A stretch of DNA of 64,000 nt from Nocardiopsis sp. FR4 (GTDB taxonomy: Bacteria > Actinomycetota > Actinomycetes > Streptosporangiales > Streptosporangiaceae). Shown one piece after another: positions 8,914 to 18,346 of this stretch; positions within the stretch are counted from its first letter, which is position 1, and every line of letters begins with the position of its first letter. Made by a program: the position numbers and the translations under genes. Location: assembly GCF_009830945.1 (NCBI RefSeq), contig NZ_VWVV01000012.1, forward strand, positions 62,001 to 126,000. Direction: 5' to 3'. A model generated the notes under the pieces. It had not been told where the DNA came from. It saw nothing but the letters and a program-made list of their open reading frames with translations, and made no database searches.

Positions 8914-9765
8914 TCAGGCCCCCTCGGGGATCGCGGCCGGAGCCTCGGGCGCGCGCCGCAGCAGCGCGGTCCGACCGGACGCGGAGTTGGTGGTGATGGA
9001 CGCGGGGTCGACGCCGCTGCCGATCTTCCCGCTCAGGATGGTCCTGGCCGGCGCGCTGCGGCGTTCCAGGCCGAAGTCAGACTCCACCGGGGCCTTGGCG
9101 GTGCGCAGCTCGACGGTGGCGGAGGTGTCGGCGGGCACCCGCAGCGCGATCTCGCCGGCGACCGAGTTGAGCCGGACCCGGCCGGCCGGGGTGATGTCGG
9201 TGTCGGCCAGCAGCTGTCCGGACACCGTCTTGGCGCGCAGCGCCGAGAGCCGGCCGCCCGCCACGGCCAGCTGGCCGCTGACGCTGGTGAACCTCAGGCT
9301 GCCCTGGGCGCCCCGCACGGCGGTGCTGCCCGAGACGGTGTTGATGTCGGTTTCGCCTGAAGTGTCGTCGAGGGTGATCTCGCCCGTGGCGGTCCGCAGC
9401 TGGCTGCGCGCGCTGAGCCCGGCGGCCACGATCGAGGCGCTGACCGTGGTGACCTCGACCGGGCAGTCCCTGGGCACCCGCAGGTTCACGGTGGCGCTGC
9501 GGTGCTGCACGCGCTTGTAGCCGCTGAGCTGGACCGGGCGCAGCCGCTCCAGCAGGCCCTGGCTGGTGAGGTCCTCGTAGTGGATGGTGAGGATGCCCGC
9601 CTCCTGGGTGACCAGGAGGGGTTCGCCGACGATGTCGGCGACCTCGAAGGTGACCGGGTCGTCGGTCGGCAGGATGTTGACGTGGCCGCCGATGATCCGG
9701 ACCCGCAACGCGACAATGCCGTCCAGTGTCTGGGTCATCGGCCTGTCGATGGTCCAACGCGCCAT
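8914..9765 (-). CDS. DUF4097-type beta-helix repeat protein
   Basis: A 283-residue protein built of repeated short beta strands with the S/T-x-S-G and T-x-(S/V)-G turns of the DUF4097 (putative adhesin-like) family, e.g. TATGEITLDDTSGET, TVSGSTAVRGAQG and SVAGEIALRVP. No signal peptide or membrane segment is seen, so it is probably cytoplasmic. Function of the family is not established; in actinobacteria these genes commonly pair with PadR regulators, as here. The ATG at 9765 has AAAGGGG upstream. Upstream lie two direct repeats that may be the PadR operator. Confidence 0.82.
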   Translation of the reverse strand: MARWTIDRPMTQTLDGIVALRVRIIGGHVNILPTDDPVTFEVADIVGEPLLVTQEAGILTIHYEDLTSQGLLERLRPVQLSGYKRVQHRSATVNLRVPRDCPVEVTTVSASIVAAGLSARSQLRTATGEITLDDTSGETDINTVSGSTAVRGAQGSLRFTSVSGQLAVAGGRLSALRAKTVSGQLLADTDITPAGRVRLNSVAGEIALRVPADTSATVELRTAKAPVESDFGLERRSAPARTILSGKIGSGVDPASITTNSASGRTALLRRAPEAPAAIPEGA

Positions 9766-9800
9766 CGTGGTGGCCCCTTTCGCTCGCTCCGTGGTTTCAC

Positions 9801-9838
9801 GATATGTCGCGTCTTCGGCGAACTCAAGATATGTCGCG
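9801..9838. promoter_or_regulatory. Two direct repeats GATATGTCGCG upstream of the DUF4097-padR pair
   Basis: The 11-mer GATATGTCGCG occurs at 9801-9811 and again at 9828-9838, 27 bases apart, in the divergent promoter region 36-73 bases before the DUF4097 start. Repeats of this kind beside a padR gene are likely PadR binding sites. Confidence 0.5.
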
Positions 9839-9955
9839 GGTTTGCGGGGTGTTTCAGGGAGCGGTCGGGGCAAACCCCGAGGCGGGGCAGCCTCGGCCGT
9901 GCGCTTCAATGAGTCCGGCCCGACCGGGCCGTTCCCCCGCACGGAGGACCCGAGG

Positions 9956-10477
9956 ATGCGGCATCCCCCGGAACCGATCCTCCTCCAGCCGCCGGAGGCG
10001 GCCGGAGCCCCGCGTATGCCGCTCGCCCTGCGGGCCCTGCGCGTGCTGTTCAGCCTGTCGGGCACCTTCTCCGCGATAGCCGCCCTCTACTACGTGTTCC
10101 TGCTGCTCATCCGCTACGTGTACCCGTACCCCGGGCTGGAGGAGTGGCTCGCGGCCCAGGGGCACTTCACCGCCGAACTCTCGGCCATGCCGCTCATACA
10201 CGGCCTGCGGACCGTCTTCTACGGCCTAGGGGCGGTCCGGCTCGGCCGGGGCGGACGCTTCGGCCGCATGCGGGCGCGCGTCGCCCTGGGCGTCGAGGCG
10301 GGTGCGCTCGTGGCCGGGTCCCTCCTGGGGACCGCACTGATCCTTCCCGAGGAGGGCCTGCTCATCGCGGTGGAGGCCATGCTGCTCGAGCTCGTCGTGG
10401 CCGCGGTCTTCCCCGGGCTCCCCCTGCTGCTGTGCGTGCGCTCCAGCCGGGAGTGGTCCCGCGCGACCGGGGCCTGA
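9956..10477 (+). CDS. Integral membrane protein, unknown function
   Basis: A 173-residue protein with a Pro-rich N-terminus and about four hydrophobic helices (roughly 25-55, 75-95, 110-130 and 135-160), ending in a basic tail. No recognisable motif. The ATG at 9956 follows GGAGG (9943-9947) at 8 bases, a strong ribosome site. It is divergent from the DUF4097-padR pair and could share its operator region. Function unknown. Confidence 0.75.
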   Translation: MRHPPEPILLQPPEAAGAPRMPLALRALRVLFSLSGTFSAIAALYYVFLLLIRYVYPYPGLEEWLAAQGHFTAELSAMPLIHGLRTVFYGLGAVRLGRGGRFGRMRARVALGVEAGALVAGSLLGTALILPEEGLLIAVEAMLLELVVAAVFPGLPLLLCVRSSREWSRATGA

Positions 10478-10485
10478 CCGGCACA

Positions 10486-10525
10486 CGCGAGGGGCCCGGG
10501 CCGCGATTGACCCGGGCCCCTCGCG
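10486..10525. terminator. 15-bp bidirectional hairpin
   Basis: A perfect 15-bp inverted repeat (10486-10500 with 10511-10525, core GAGGGGCCCGGG) and 10-base loop lies between the convergent membrane protein gene and the 59-residue gene. Confidence 0.85.
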
Positions 10526-10531
10526 GTGGAC

Positions 10532-10711
10532 CTACTCTTCGTCCTCGTCGTCCAGCCGCGCAAGCCAGGTGGCGAGCCGGTCGACCGGAGTCTCGAACTC
10601 GGGGTGCATATCGGTGAACGCCCTCAGCTGCTCGGCGAGCCAGGCGAAGCTGACCTCCTCCTCGCCGCGGCGGTTCTCCAGCTCCTCGATTCCGCGATCG
10701 GTGTAGTACAT
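10532..10711 (-). CDS. Small acidic conserved actinobacterial protein (DUF6104-like)
   Basis: A 59-residue acidic protein, MYYTDRGIEELENRRG...WLARLDDEDEE, matching a small conserved actinobacterial family I know as DUF6104; function is not established. ATG at 10711 has AAAGGAA about 8 bases upstream. It lies downstream of kgd on the same strand, separated by a 268-bp tandem duplication whose first unit carries this gene's ribosome site. It may be co-transcribed with kgd. Confidence 0.8.
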   Translation of the reverse strand: MYYTDRGIEELENRRGEEEVSFAWLAEQLRAFTDMHPEFETPVDRLATWLARLDDEDEE

Positions 10712-10979
10712 GCTGTTCCTTTGCGTGCTCGCAGGCTCGCAACGGGGCTCGGAGCGCGGGGTACCGGGCCCTTCGTCGTCGCTGGCGCCTGGCTCGTTCC
10801 TCGCTGGCGGCGCCGACTCCTCCTGCAGGGCCCGGTGCGCTCCTCGCTGTTCCTTTGCGTGCTCGCAGGCCTGGAACGGGGCTCGGAGCGCGGGGTACCG
10901 GGCCCTTCGTCGTCGCTGGCGCCTGGCTCGTTCCTCGCTGGCGGCGCCGACTCCTCCTGCAGGGCCCGGTGCGCTCCTC
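10712..10979. repeat. Tandem direct duplication, two 134-bp units
   Basis: The units 10712-10845 and 10846-10979 are nearly identical; I see differences only around 10736-10741 against 10870-10875. The duplication begins one base inside the small gene's start codon and ends at the kgd stop (10981-10983). Each unit contains a 9-bp inverted repeat ACCGGGCCC/GGGCCCGGT (10763-10771 with 10828-10836; 10897-10905 with 10962-10970) and repeated GCGAGGA-type words. Each unit also carries the AAAGGAACAGC ribosome-site sequence on the minus strand. Confidence 0.92.
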
Positions 10980-10980
10980 G

Positions 10981-13900
10981 CTAGTCGGCGGGCGGGAACA
11001 CCGTGTCCACCAGGGCCCGCTGCTCGGCCTCGTGGCGCTTGGCCGAACCGGCCGCGGGCGCGGAGGAGGCCGGACGCGAGATCCGGGTGAACGGACGGTC
11101 GAGCTGCTCGGAGAAGACCAGCGCGACGAAGGGCCACGGGCCCATGTTCGCGGGCTCCTCCTGGACCCACAGGACCTCGCCCGCGTTCGGGTAGGCCTTG
11201 AGCTGCTCGCGGATCTCCTCGATCGGCAGCGGGTAGAGCCGCTCCGCCCGGATGATCGCGGTGTGCTTGTCACCGCTCTTGCGGCGCGCCGCGTCCAGGT
11301 CGTAGTAGATCTTGCCCGAGCACAGCACCACCCGGCGCACCTTCTCCGGCGCGATCGAGTCGTCGGTGATCAGCGGCCGGAAGTGGCCCGAGGTGAAGTC
11401 CGCCGCGGCCGAGGCGGCGGCCTTCAGGCGCAGCAGCGACTTGGGCGTGAACACCACCAGCGGACGCTGGAGCGGCGACTTGGCCTGCCAGCGCAGCAGG
11501 TGGAAGTAGCTCGCCGGGGTGCTGGGGTTGGCCACCGTCATGTTCTCCTGCGCGCACAGCTGCAGGAACCGCTCGATACGGGCGGAGGAGTGGTCGGGCC
11601 CCTGGCCCTCGTAGCCGTGCGGCAGCAGCAGGGTCACGCTGGAGCGCTGCCCCCACTTCTGCTCACCCGCGCTGATGTACTCGTCGATGACGGTCTGGGC
11701 GCCGTTGACGAAGTCGCCGAACTGGGCCTCCCACATCACCAGCGCGTCGGGGCGGGTGAGCGAGTAGCCGTACTCGAAGCCCAGCGCCGCGTACTCGCTC
11801 AGCAGGGAGTCGTGCACGTGGAACCGGGTGATGCCGTCGTCGAACTGCTTCAGCGGCGTGTAGGTCTCGCCGGTCTCGCGGTCCATCAGCGTGGCGTGGC
11901 GCTGGCCGAAGGTGCCGCGGCGGCTGTCCTGACCGATCAGGCGGACCGGGTGGCCGTCCAGCAGCAGCGAACCGAAGGCGAGCAGCTCACCGGTGGCCCA
12001 GTCGATGGCGTCGGACTCCACCATCGACACGCGGCGGGCCAGCTGGGGCGCCAGTCTCGGGTGCGGCGTGAAGCCCTCGGGCAGGGACACCTGGGTGTCC
12101 ACGACCCGCTTGACCGTCTCGGTGCTGATCGCGGTCTCGACCGCGGAGTGGTCCAGGCGGCTCTCGGTGAACACCTCGGGCTTGACCACGGCGCCCGGCT
12201 CGATCGGCTTCTTCTCGACCTCGCGGGTCTCGGTGAAGGCGCGCTCCAGCTCGTTCTGGTAGTCGCGCAGCGCCGACTCGGCCTCCTCCACGGTGATGTC
12301 GCCGCGGCCGATGAGGGCCTCGGTGTACAGCTTGCGCGTGGAGCGCTTGGCGTCGATGACGTCGTACATCAGCGGCTGGGTGAAGGCGGGGTTGTCGCCC
12401 TCGTTGTGGCCGCGGCGGCGGTAGCACACCAGGTCGATGACGACGTCCTTGTTGAACGCCTGGCGGTAGGCGAAGGCCAGGTGCGCGACCCGGACCACGG
12501 CCTCGGGGTCGTCCCCGTTGACGTGGAAGATCGGCGCCTGCACCATCCGGGCCACGTCCGTGGCGTAGACGCTGGAGCGGCTGTCGGAGGGCGAGGTGGT
12601 GAAGCCCACCTGGTTGTTGACGATGACGTGCACCGTGCCGCCGGTGCGGTAACCGCGCAGCTGCGACAGGTTCAGCGTCTCGGCGACCACGCCCTGACCG
12701 GCGAAGGCGGCGTCACCGTGGATCAGGATCGGCAGCACCGTGAAGCCCTGCGGGCCCTTGTTCAGCACGTCCTGCTTGGCGCGCACGATGCCCTCGGCGA
12801 CCGGGTTGACCGTCTCCAGGTGGGACGGGTTGGCCGCCAGCGAGATGTTGATCTTGTCGCCGTCGCGGGTCTGGAAGACGCCCTCGGTACCCAGGTGGTA
12901 CTTGACGTCGCCCGAGCCGTGCGCGCTGCGCGGGTCGAGGTTGCCCTCGAACTCACCGAAGATCTGCGCGTAGGACTTGCCGCAGATGTTGGCCAGCACG
13001 TTCAGGCGGCCGCGGTGGGCCATGCCGATGACGGCCTCGTCCAGCTCGGCCTTGGCCGCCCGGGAGATCACGCCGTCCAGCAGCGGGATCAGCGACTCGC
13101 CGCCCTCCAGGGAGAAGCGCTTCTGACCCACGTACTTGGTCTGCAGGAAGGTCTCGAAGGCCTCGGCGCTGTTGAGCCGGTGCAGGATGTGCAGCTGCTC
13201 GTCGCGGTCGAGCTTCTCGTGCTCGCGCTCGACGTGCGACTGGATCCACTCCCGCTCCTCCGGGCTCTGGATGTGCATGTACTCGATACCCACCGTGCGG
13301 CAGTAGGTGTCGCGGAGCACGCCCAGGACCTCGCGCAGCTTCATGACCTGCTTGCCGCCGAAGCCCCCGGTCGGGAACTCGCGGTCCAGGTCCCACAGGG
13401 TCAGGCCGTGCTCCAGCACGTCCAGGTCCGGGTGCTTGCGCTGCTCGTGGTCGAGCGGGTTGGTGTCGGCCATCAGGTGGCCGCGCACGCGGTAGGCGTG
13501 GATCAGCTCCTGGACCCGGGTGGTCTTGTCGAGCTGGGTGGCCTTGTTGACGTGGATGTCCTGCACCCAGCGCACCGGCTCGTAGGGGATGCGCAGGGAG
13601 TGGAAGATCTCGTCGTAGAAGCCGTCCTCGCCCAGCAGCAGCTGGTGGATCCGGCGCAGGAACTCGCCCGACTGCGCACCCTGGATGATGCGGTGGTCGT
13701 AGGTCGAGGTCAGCGTCATGACCTTGCTGATGCCCAGCTCGGCCAGTGTGTCCGAGGAGGCGCCCTGGAACTCGGCCGGGTACTCCATCGCGCCCACGCC
13801 CAGGATCGTGCCCTGGCCCGGCATCAGGCGCGGGACCGAGTGCACTGTGCCGATACCGCCGGGGTTGGTGAGGCTGATGGTGGTGCCCTGGAAGTCCGGC

Positions 13901-14625
13901 ACGCCCAGCTTGTTGTTGCGGGCCTTGCGGACCAGGTCCTCGTAGCCGCTCCAGAACTCCTTGAAGTCCATCTCGTCGGACTTCTTGATGGAGGGGACCA
14001 CGAGCTGGCGCGATCCGTCCGGCTTCTGCAGGTCGATCGCCAGGCCGAAGTTCACGTGTTCGGGCTTGGCGACGCCGGGCTTGCCGTCGATCTCCACGTA
14101 GGAGTAGTTCATCTCCGGCATGGCCTTGAGGGCCTTGACCATCGCGTAGCCGATGAGGTGGGTGAAGGAGACCTTCCCGCCTCGGCCGCGCCGGAGGTGG
14201 TTGTTGATGACGATCCGGTTGTCGAAGAGCAGCTTGACCGGCACCGCGCGCACACTCGTGGCGGTGGGCAGCTCCAGGCTCGACTCCATGTTCGTCGCGG
14301 TCCGCGCGGGTGCCCCGCGCAGGCGCTCCTGCTTGACCTGGAGGGCGTCGTCGCCCTCCTTCTTGCCGCTGTCCTTCGACGCCGGGGCGGCGGGGGCAGT
14401 CGGCTTCTTCTTCGGTGCGGAGGGTGCGGGGGCCTTGTCGCTTCGCGCCTTCGCACCGCCCCCGCCCTTCGCGTCAGTGCTCTCCGCGGGCTTGTAGTCC
14501 GCGAAGAAGTTCCACCAGGCCTTGTCAACGGAGTTCGGGTCGTTCAGGTACTTCTGATAAAGCTCCTCGACCAACCACTCGTTGGGACCGAAATCTGTCA
14601 GGGGTTGAGACGCCTCAGACGACAC
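10981..14625 (-). CDS. kgd: Multifunctional 2-oxoglutarate decarboxylase/dehydrogenase E1-E2 (Kgd)
   Basis: A 1214-residue TCA-cycle enzyme of the actinobacterial KGD type, close to the roughly 1230-residue mycobacterial length. Residues 1-40 carry the E1 N-terminal helix ([16 protein letters not shown]). A Lys/Ala/Pro linker runs to about 105. An acyltransferase (E2-like) domain follows, with the active-site [11 protein letters not shown] motif near residue 315. The rest is the thiamine-diphosphate E1 domain with [11 protein letters not shown] and [11 protein letters not shown]. It decarboxylates 2-oxoglutarate and feeds succinyl-CoA formation or succinic semialdehyde. Start GTG 14625 has no strong ribosome site. 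No lipoyl domain is present, as expected for this class; the E3 gene is not nearby. Confidence 0.97.
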   Translation of the reverse strand: MSSEASQPLTDFGPNEWLVEELYQKYLNDPNSVDKAWWNFFADYKPAESTDAKGGGGAKARSDKAPAPSAPKKKPTAPAAPASKDSGKKEGDDALQVKQERLRGAPARTATNMESSLELPTATSVRAVPVKLLFDNRIVINNHLRRGRGGKVSFTHLIGYAMVKALKAMPEMNYSYVEIDGKPGVAKPEHVNFGLAIDLQKPDGSRQLVVPSIKKSDEMDFKEFWSGYEDLVRKARNNKLGVPDFQGTTISLTNPGGIGTVHSVPRLMPGQGTILGVGAMEYPAEFQGASSDTLAELGISKVMTLTSTYDHRIIQGAQSGEFLRRIHQLLLGEDGFYDEIFHSLRIPYEPVRWVQDIHVNKATQLDKTTRVQELIHAYRVRGHLMADTNPLDHEQRKHPDLDVLEHGLTLWDLDREFPTGGFGGKQVMKLREVLGVLRDTYCRTVGIEYMHIQSPEEREWIQSHVEREHEKLDRDEQLHILHRLNSAEAFETFLQTKYVGQKRFSLEGGESLIPLLDGVISRAAKAELDEAVIGMAHRGRLNVLANICGKSYAQIFGEFEGNLDPRSAHGSGDVKYHLGTEGVFQTRDGDKINISLAANPSHLETVNPVAEGIVRAKQDVLNKGPQGFTVLPILIHGDAAFAGQGVVAETLNLSQLRGYRTGGTVHVIVNNQVGFTTSPSDSRSSVYATDVARMVQAPIFHVNGDDPEAVVRVAHLAFAYRQAFNKDVVIDLVCYRRRGHNEGDNPAFTQPLMYDVIDAKRSTRKLYTEALIGRGDITVEEAESALRDYQNELERAFTETREVEKKPIEPGAVVKPEVFTESRLDHSAVETAISTETVKRVVDTQVSLPEGFTPHPRLAPQLARRVSMVESDAIDWATGELLAFGSLLLDGHPVRLIGQDSRRGTFGQRHATLMDRETGETYTPLKQFDDGITRFHVHDSLLSEYAALGFEYGYSLTRPDALVMWEAQFGDFVNGAQTVIDEYISAGEQKWGQRSSVTLLLPHGYEGQGPDHSSARIERFLQLCAQENMTVANPSTPASYFHLLRWQAKSPLQRPLVVFTPKSLLRLKAAASAAADFTSGHFRPLITDDSIAPEKVRRVVLCSGKIYYDLDAARRKSGDKHTAIIRAERLYPLPIEEIREQLKAYPNAGEVLWVQEEPANMGPWPFVALVFSEQLDRPFTRISRPASSAPAAGSAKRHEAEQRALVDTVFPPAD

Positions 14626-15281
14626 GGCGGAGATCGCCCACTTCCGCAGCTCGCTTGTGAATGTGTATGAAGACGGGTGGCTGCTGGCAAGGCGGGCTCA
14701 AGGAACGTGGGAGCAGTCCCGCGCACGCGGGAAGCATCTGGCCTGGCCAGCACTCGTCGGGTACAAGGCTACTTGTAGCCGCCTCCCCACGGGGAACACG
14801 GGCGTTGGTGAAACTAGGAGATAGGTAACAATCTTTCACATCTTCGTTGCCTCTACGTGTAGGTAACCAAGCACTGCGTACTTAGAGTGACTGGTTTGTT
14901 CGTGTTTATAGGGATTTCTGGATGTGAAGATCATGACCGCCTCCGGACACCGCGAGTGTGGCGTGTAACACGGCCGCCCGGGGGGAACCCGCCCGGGCGG
15001 TTCCGCGTCGGAGGGGGTGTGAGCGGCCGGGCAGGACGGCCGGGCCTCCTCCGCCGGTTTCCCAGCGGGGATGGGGGAGGTCCGGGCCCGGCCGCGGACC
15101 CCGCTTCCCCGGGCGCCTGTTTCTCTCGTCCGCCGCGCCTCCCGGCTCGTGAAACGCCGGTCGACGGCACCGGGCGTGGACGTATCTGTGCGCTCTGCGG
15201 AGTTCTCCCACGCGGAGGGGCCCGCCGTGTCTACGATCGCGGCGACATCACTCCGGGACGAATGACGGGTGGGAGAGACCC
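14626..15281. other. Long intergenic region upstream of kgd and the BlaI-type gene
   Basis: About 650 bases with no convincing gene. The part next to kgd is unusually AT-rich for this genome (about 14800-14930) and should hold the kgd promoter. It contains a direct repeat TAGGTAAC at 14822-14829 and 14860-14867, and overlapping palindromes TACAAG/CTTGTA and GGCTAC/GTAGCC at 14764-14780. A terminator-like hairpin CCGCCCGGG/CCCGGGCGG lies at 14974-15000. Toward the BlaI-type gene I see nothing further. Confidence 0.5.
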
Positions 15282-15656
15282 ATGAAGGGGCTGGGGGAGC
15301 TGGAGACGGCCATCATGGACGCGCTGTGGCGGTCCGACGAGCCGCTGTCGGTGCGCGGGGTCCGCGAGACCATGGTCTACGACCGCGAGGTGGCCTACAC
15401 GACCGTCATGACCGTGGCCGACATCCTCTTCCACAAGGGGCTGCTGGAGCGGGAGAAGGCGGGCCGCGCCTGGACGTACTGGCCGCGCGAGACGCACGCC
15501 GAGTACACCGCCAGGATGATGGACGAGGTGTTCAGCACCGGCCCGGACCCCGGGGTCACCCTGCTGCGCTTCGTGGAGCGCTTCAGCGACGAGGACATGG
15601 CCCGCTTCCACCGCGTGCTGGCCCAGGTCCGCGACCGCCGGGGCATCGCCAGCTAG
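15282..15656 (+). CDS. BlaI/MecI/CopY-family repressor (orphan)
   Basis: A 124-residue penicillinase-repressor-type winged helix: LGELETAIMDALWRSDEPLSVRGV at the N-terminus, then YTTVMTVADILFHKGLLEREKAGRAW (recognition helix and wing). The C-terminal part is the dimerisation segment. ATG 15282 follows GGGAGAG. In most actinobacteria such genes sit beside a BlaR1/M56 membrane peptidase; no such partner is present here, and the downstream gene is convergent. The target is unknown, possibly itself or a distant operon. Confidence 0.92.
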   Translation: MKGLGELETAIMDALWRSDEPLSVRGVRETMVYDREVAYTTVMTVADILFHKGLLEREKAGRAWTYWPRETHAEYTARMMDEVFSTGPDPGVTLLRFVERFSDEDMARFHRVLAQVRDRRGIAS

Positions 15657-15695
15657 GACGGACGTGACGACGGGGCCGGCCCTGCCCCGGACGCC

Positions 15696-15725
15696 GCCCA
15701 GGACGCGGATCGGCGCGTCCTGGGC
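15696..15725. terminator. Bidirectional hairpin
   Basis: An 11-bp perfect inverted repeat (GCCCAGGACGC at 15696-15706, complement at 15715-15725) with 8-base loop lies between the convergent BlaI-type gene and MFS gene. Confidence 0.8.
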
Positions 15726-15781
15726 TCGGCCGCCGTGCGAGGCGCCCGGGAGCGCCGTCGACGGCCGGTGAGGGGAGGTCC

Positions 15782-16996
15782 TCAGGTGCGGCGCAGGGTG
15801 CGCACGCTGCGCGAGGAGACCGCGGCCAGCGTGGCCAGCACGGTCAGGGCCGACACCAGGACCAGCGCCGCCGCCGGGCCGAACGCCTCGGCGAACGGAC
15901 CGACCGCGACCTGCCCGACGGGCGTCGCCACGAAGGAGCCCAGGGCGTCGTAGGAGTAGACCCGCGACAGCCTCTCCTCGGGGACGTTCTCCTGCACCGA
16001 CACCTCCCAGGCCACGGTGAACTGCTCCACGGCCACGCCCGCGAGGAACATCGCCGCGAACAGCACCGGCAGGGGGGAGGGGCCCGCCAGCGCCAGGAAG
16101 GGCAGCGCGTGCGCCGTGACCAGGGCGGTGCCGTAGACCAGCGCCCGCCGCGGCTGCCAGCGCGCCGCGAGCACACCGCCGACCAGCAGCCCCACGCTGT
16201 TGGTCGCCATGAGCAGCCCCCACGCGGTGCGGCCGAAGCTCTGGTCCGCGATCGCCGGGCCCAGCACCGCGGTGGCCGCCGACCAGCCCGCGTTGACCAC
16301 CATGAACTGCGCCACGATGATCCACACCCAGGGGCGCGAGACGAACTCGCCCCACCCCTCGCGCAGGTCGTGCAGCACGTTCGCGCGCCCCGTGTCCACG
16401 GGCCGACCCGTCCGGGCGACCCGCACGGTGAGGAAGGCCGCGCCGGCGCAGGCGAACAGCGCCGCGTCCGTGGTGATCGCCCAGCCCGCGCCCAGCAGGC
16501 CCACCACCAGGCCGCCCGCCGACATCCCCAGGAACATGCCGGCCTGGACTCCCACGCCCATGGCGGCGTTGGCCTGGCGCAGCAGGTGCCGGGGCACGGT
16601 CTGCGGGGTCAGCGCCGCCGAAGCGGGCAGGTTCACGGCCGCGGCGGCGCCGTTGACCAGGCTCAACAGGACCATCAGCGGCAGCGAGGCCGCCCCGGAC
16701 AGCAGGGCCGCCCCGAGGAGCCCCTGGGAGAGCGCGGCCAGCCCGCAGCCGCCCTGGAGCACCAGTGCCCGGGGCAGCCGGTCGGCGACCACCCCGCCGA
16801 GCAGCAGCGACACGTTCGCCACCGAGCGGGCGCCCACCACCAGCCCCACGCTGGTCAGGGAACCGGTCACGTCGAGCACCGCGAAGGCCAGCGCGACGGA
16901 GGCCATGCCGTTGCCGAGGGACATCAGGGCCCGGCCCAGGGCCAGCCCGCGGAAGGCCGGATACGCCAGTGGCGCGCCGAAGCCGCTGTGCGCCAC
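15782..16996 (-). CDS. MFS transporter (EntS/MFS_3-like exporter)
   Basis: A 404-residue protein with the twelve-helix pattern of major facilitator transporters. The N-terminal half carries FRGLALGRALMSLGNGMASVA and, after helix 2, GVVADRLPRALVLQGG, the loop 2-3 motif A variant (G-x-x-x-D-R). The overall pattern fits the MFS_3 drug/enterobactin exporter group. GTG at 16996 is the start. It stands alone between a convergent regulator gene and a same-strand unrelated gene. Substrate unknown. Confidence 0.85.
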   Translation of the reverse strand: MAHSGFGAPLAYPAFRGLALGRALMSLGNGMASVALAFAVLDVTGSLTSVGLVVGARSVANVSLLLGGVVADRLPRALVLQGGCGLAALSQGLLGAALLSGAASLPLMVLLSLVNGAAAAVNLPASAALTPQTVPRHLLRQANAAMGVGVQAGMFLGMSAGGLVVGLLGAGWAITTDAALFACAGAAFLTVRVARTGRPVDTGRANVLHDLREGWGEFVSRPWVWIIVAQFMVVNAGWSAATAVLGPAIADQSFGRTAWGLLMATNSVGLLVGGVLAARWQPRRALVYGTALVTAHALPFLALAGPSPLPVLFAAMFLAGVAVEQFTVAWEVSVQENVPEERLSRVYSYDALGSFVATPVGQVAVGPFAEAFGPAAALVLVSALTVLATLAAVSSRSVRTLRRT

Positions 16997-17062
16997 CCCG
17001 TCCCCCCGTTCGGCCGCCCCCGGGAACGGTCCCGGTCCCGGCGCGGGGGAGTCAACCGGTTT

Positions 17063-18148
17063 TCAGCCCAGCACCCAGCTGCGCCCCTCGGCGGCCAGCT
17101 TCTCCACCAGGGTGGCGCTGTCGTGCTCCTTGGCGAACAGGTGCTCGGGGCGGGTGATGGGCACGATCCACAGCCAGCGCACCGGGTCGCCCTGGAAGGA
17201 GAGCCCGGAGGTGTCCGGCGGCCGGTGCCGGGGGTCGGTGACCAGGGCGGAGGGGTCCTCCAGGAGCAGGACGGCGCCCGCGCCGCCGCGCATGGCCCGG
17301 TCCTCGGGGTTGTCCAGCCACTTGACGGTGTGGCCGGTGCCGAACCAGGTCACCGCCCGCCAGGGGAAGGCGCCGATCCACCGGAAGACGCGGGCGGCGT
17401 GGTGCGCTGGCAGGGTCGTGGCCAGGGCCAGCTCCACCCGGGCGTACTGGGAGGTGTCGGCCATGTACCGGTCCAGGGTCGGCATCCGCTGGCCGCACAT
17501 CCCCACCGTGGACAGCACCGTGAACGGGCGCTCGGGGGCGGGCGGGCGCTCCGAGACCCGCAGCAGCGGCGGGTGGCCGTCGGAGACGTCCCAGTAGTGG
17601 CCGGGCTCGCCCACCGTCCGGTTGAGGTGGCTGAGCACGGTGCGCTGCACGCTGCGCCAGGCGCCCGAGGCGCGGCGCCAGTCCCAGTAGGCCTCGGCGT
17701 GCACCACGCGCGGCCACAGCTGGTCGCGCACCGAGTCCAGCTCCCAGGCGTAGGCGCTGCGGCCGATCGCCTCGCGCGCGTACCCGGGCAGTCCGCTGTC
17801 GGCCTCGGCCCAGCCGGGAATGACGGCGAGCAGCCCCTCCTCGTCCACGAGGGCCACCCCGTCGCCCTCCTCGAACCACACGGCGCGCAGATGGTCGGGG
17901 TCGAAGCGCGGACGGCCCTGGGGGTGCTTGGTGTAGGCCTCGGGCATGAGCGGGGCCCGGCCCTCGTAGAGGCTCCCGGAGTCGCTGGTGCGTGGGGCGA
18001 TCTCGTGGTTGGCCAGCCACACCGGGACGCGGATGCGGCCGCGCGCGTCCAGCAGGTAGGCGGCCGTGGTGTGGGAGTCGCACTCGACGACGACCCTGCG
18101 GCTCTGGTAAGGGCTGATCTCGTCGAGCAGGACGTCGATCCCTGTCAC
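17063..18148 (-). CDS. Suppressor-of-fused (SUFU)-domain-like protein
   Basis: A 361-residue soluble protein. The C-terminal half shows the pattern I associate with bacterial SUFU domains: FTVLSTVGMCGQRMP, then YARVELALATTLPA, then FRWIGAFPWRAVTWFGTGHTV, ending with LWIVPITRPEHLFAK. The N-terminal half (about residues 1-170) is unassigned and rich in Trp, Tyr and acidic residues. The GTG start at 18148 has GGGAGGG upstream. SUFU proteins in bacteria often appear in toxin-immunity contexts, but no toxin is evident beside it. The call rests on pattern memory and needs a profile search. Confidence 0.55.
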   Translation of the reverse strand: MTGIDVLLDEISPYQSRRVVVECDSHTTAAYLLDARGRIRVPVWLANHEIAPRTSDSGSLYEGRAPLMPEAYTKHPQGRPRFDPDHLRAVWFEEGDGVALVDEEGLLAVIPGWAEADSGLPGYAREAIGRSAYAWELDSVRDQLWPRVVHAEAYWDWRRASGAWRSVQRTVLSHLNRTVGEPGHYWDVSDGHPPLLRVSERPPAPERPFTVLSTVGMCGQRMPTLDRYMADTSQYARVELALATTLPAHHAARVFRWIGAFPWRAVTWFGTGHTVKWLDNPEDRAMRGGAGAVLLLEDPSALVTDPRHRPPDTSGLSFQGDPVRWLWIVPITRPEHLFAKEHDSATLVEKLAAEGRSWVLG

Positions 18149-18269
18149 CGGCCCTCCCACACGCCGATCCCGGTTGTCGCGATCCGGCGGACCCGTCCGG
18201 TCCGTCCGCGCAGCACGTAGAATCGACGGTAGTGCCCTGACAGGCGGAGCTGCACCGCGGCGGCGTATA

Positions 18270-18284
18270 GGTCGTATAACGACC
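18270..18284. promoter_or_regulatory. Perfect 15-bp palindrome upstream of rlmN
   Basis: GGTCGT-ATA-ACGACC at 18270-18284 lies in the divergent gap, 63 bases before the rlmN ATG. It may be an operator or a small leader hairpin. Confidence 0.4.
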
Positions 18285-18346
18285 CGGGCCGCCGCCGTCC
18301 CGCGCCGGGCGCGCAGACCACCGACTCCACGTTCTACGGATTGTCT

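Noticed and set aside
9584-9955. In-frame upstream extension of the membrane protein gene starting at 9956
   Set aside because: It overlaps the divergent DUF4097 gene, and the ATG at 9956 has a strong GGAGG ribosome site.
10532-11170. A 212-codon open frame covering the small acidic gene and the tandem duplication
   Set aside because: Only its last 59 codons match a known small family and have a ribosome site; the upstream part is translated repeat DNA that also overlaps kgd.
10855-14670. A 1271-codon open frame antisense to kgd
   Set aside because: It mirrors the very well conserved kgd and has no motif of its own.
14887-15285. Open frame of 132 codons in the kgd/BlaI gap
   Set aside because: Pro/Gly/Arg-rich, no ribosome site, overlaps a terminator-like hairpin and the BlaI start; noncoding is more likely.
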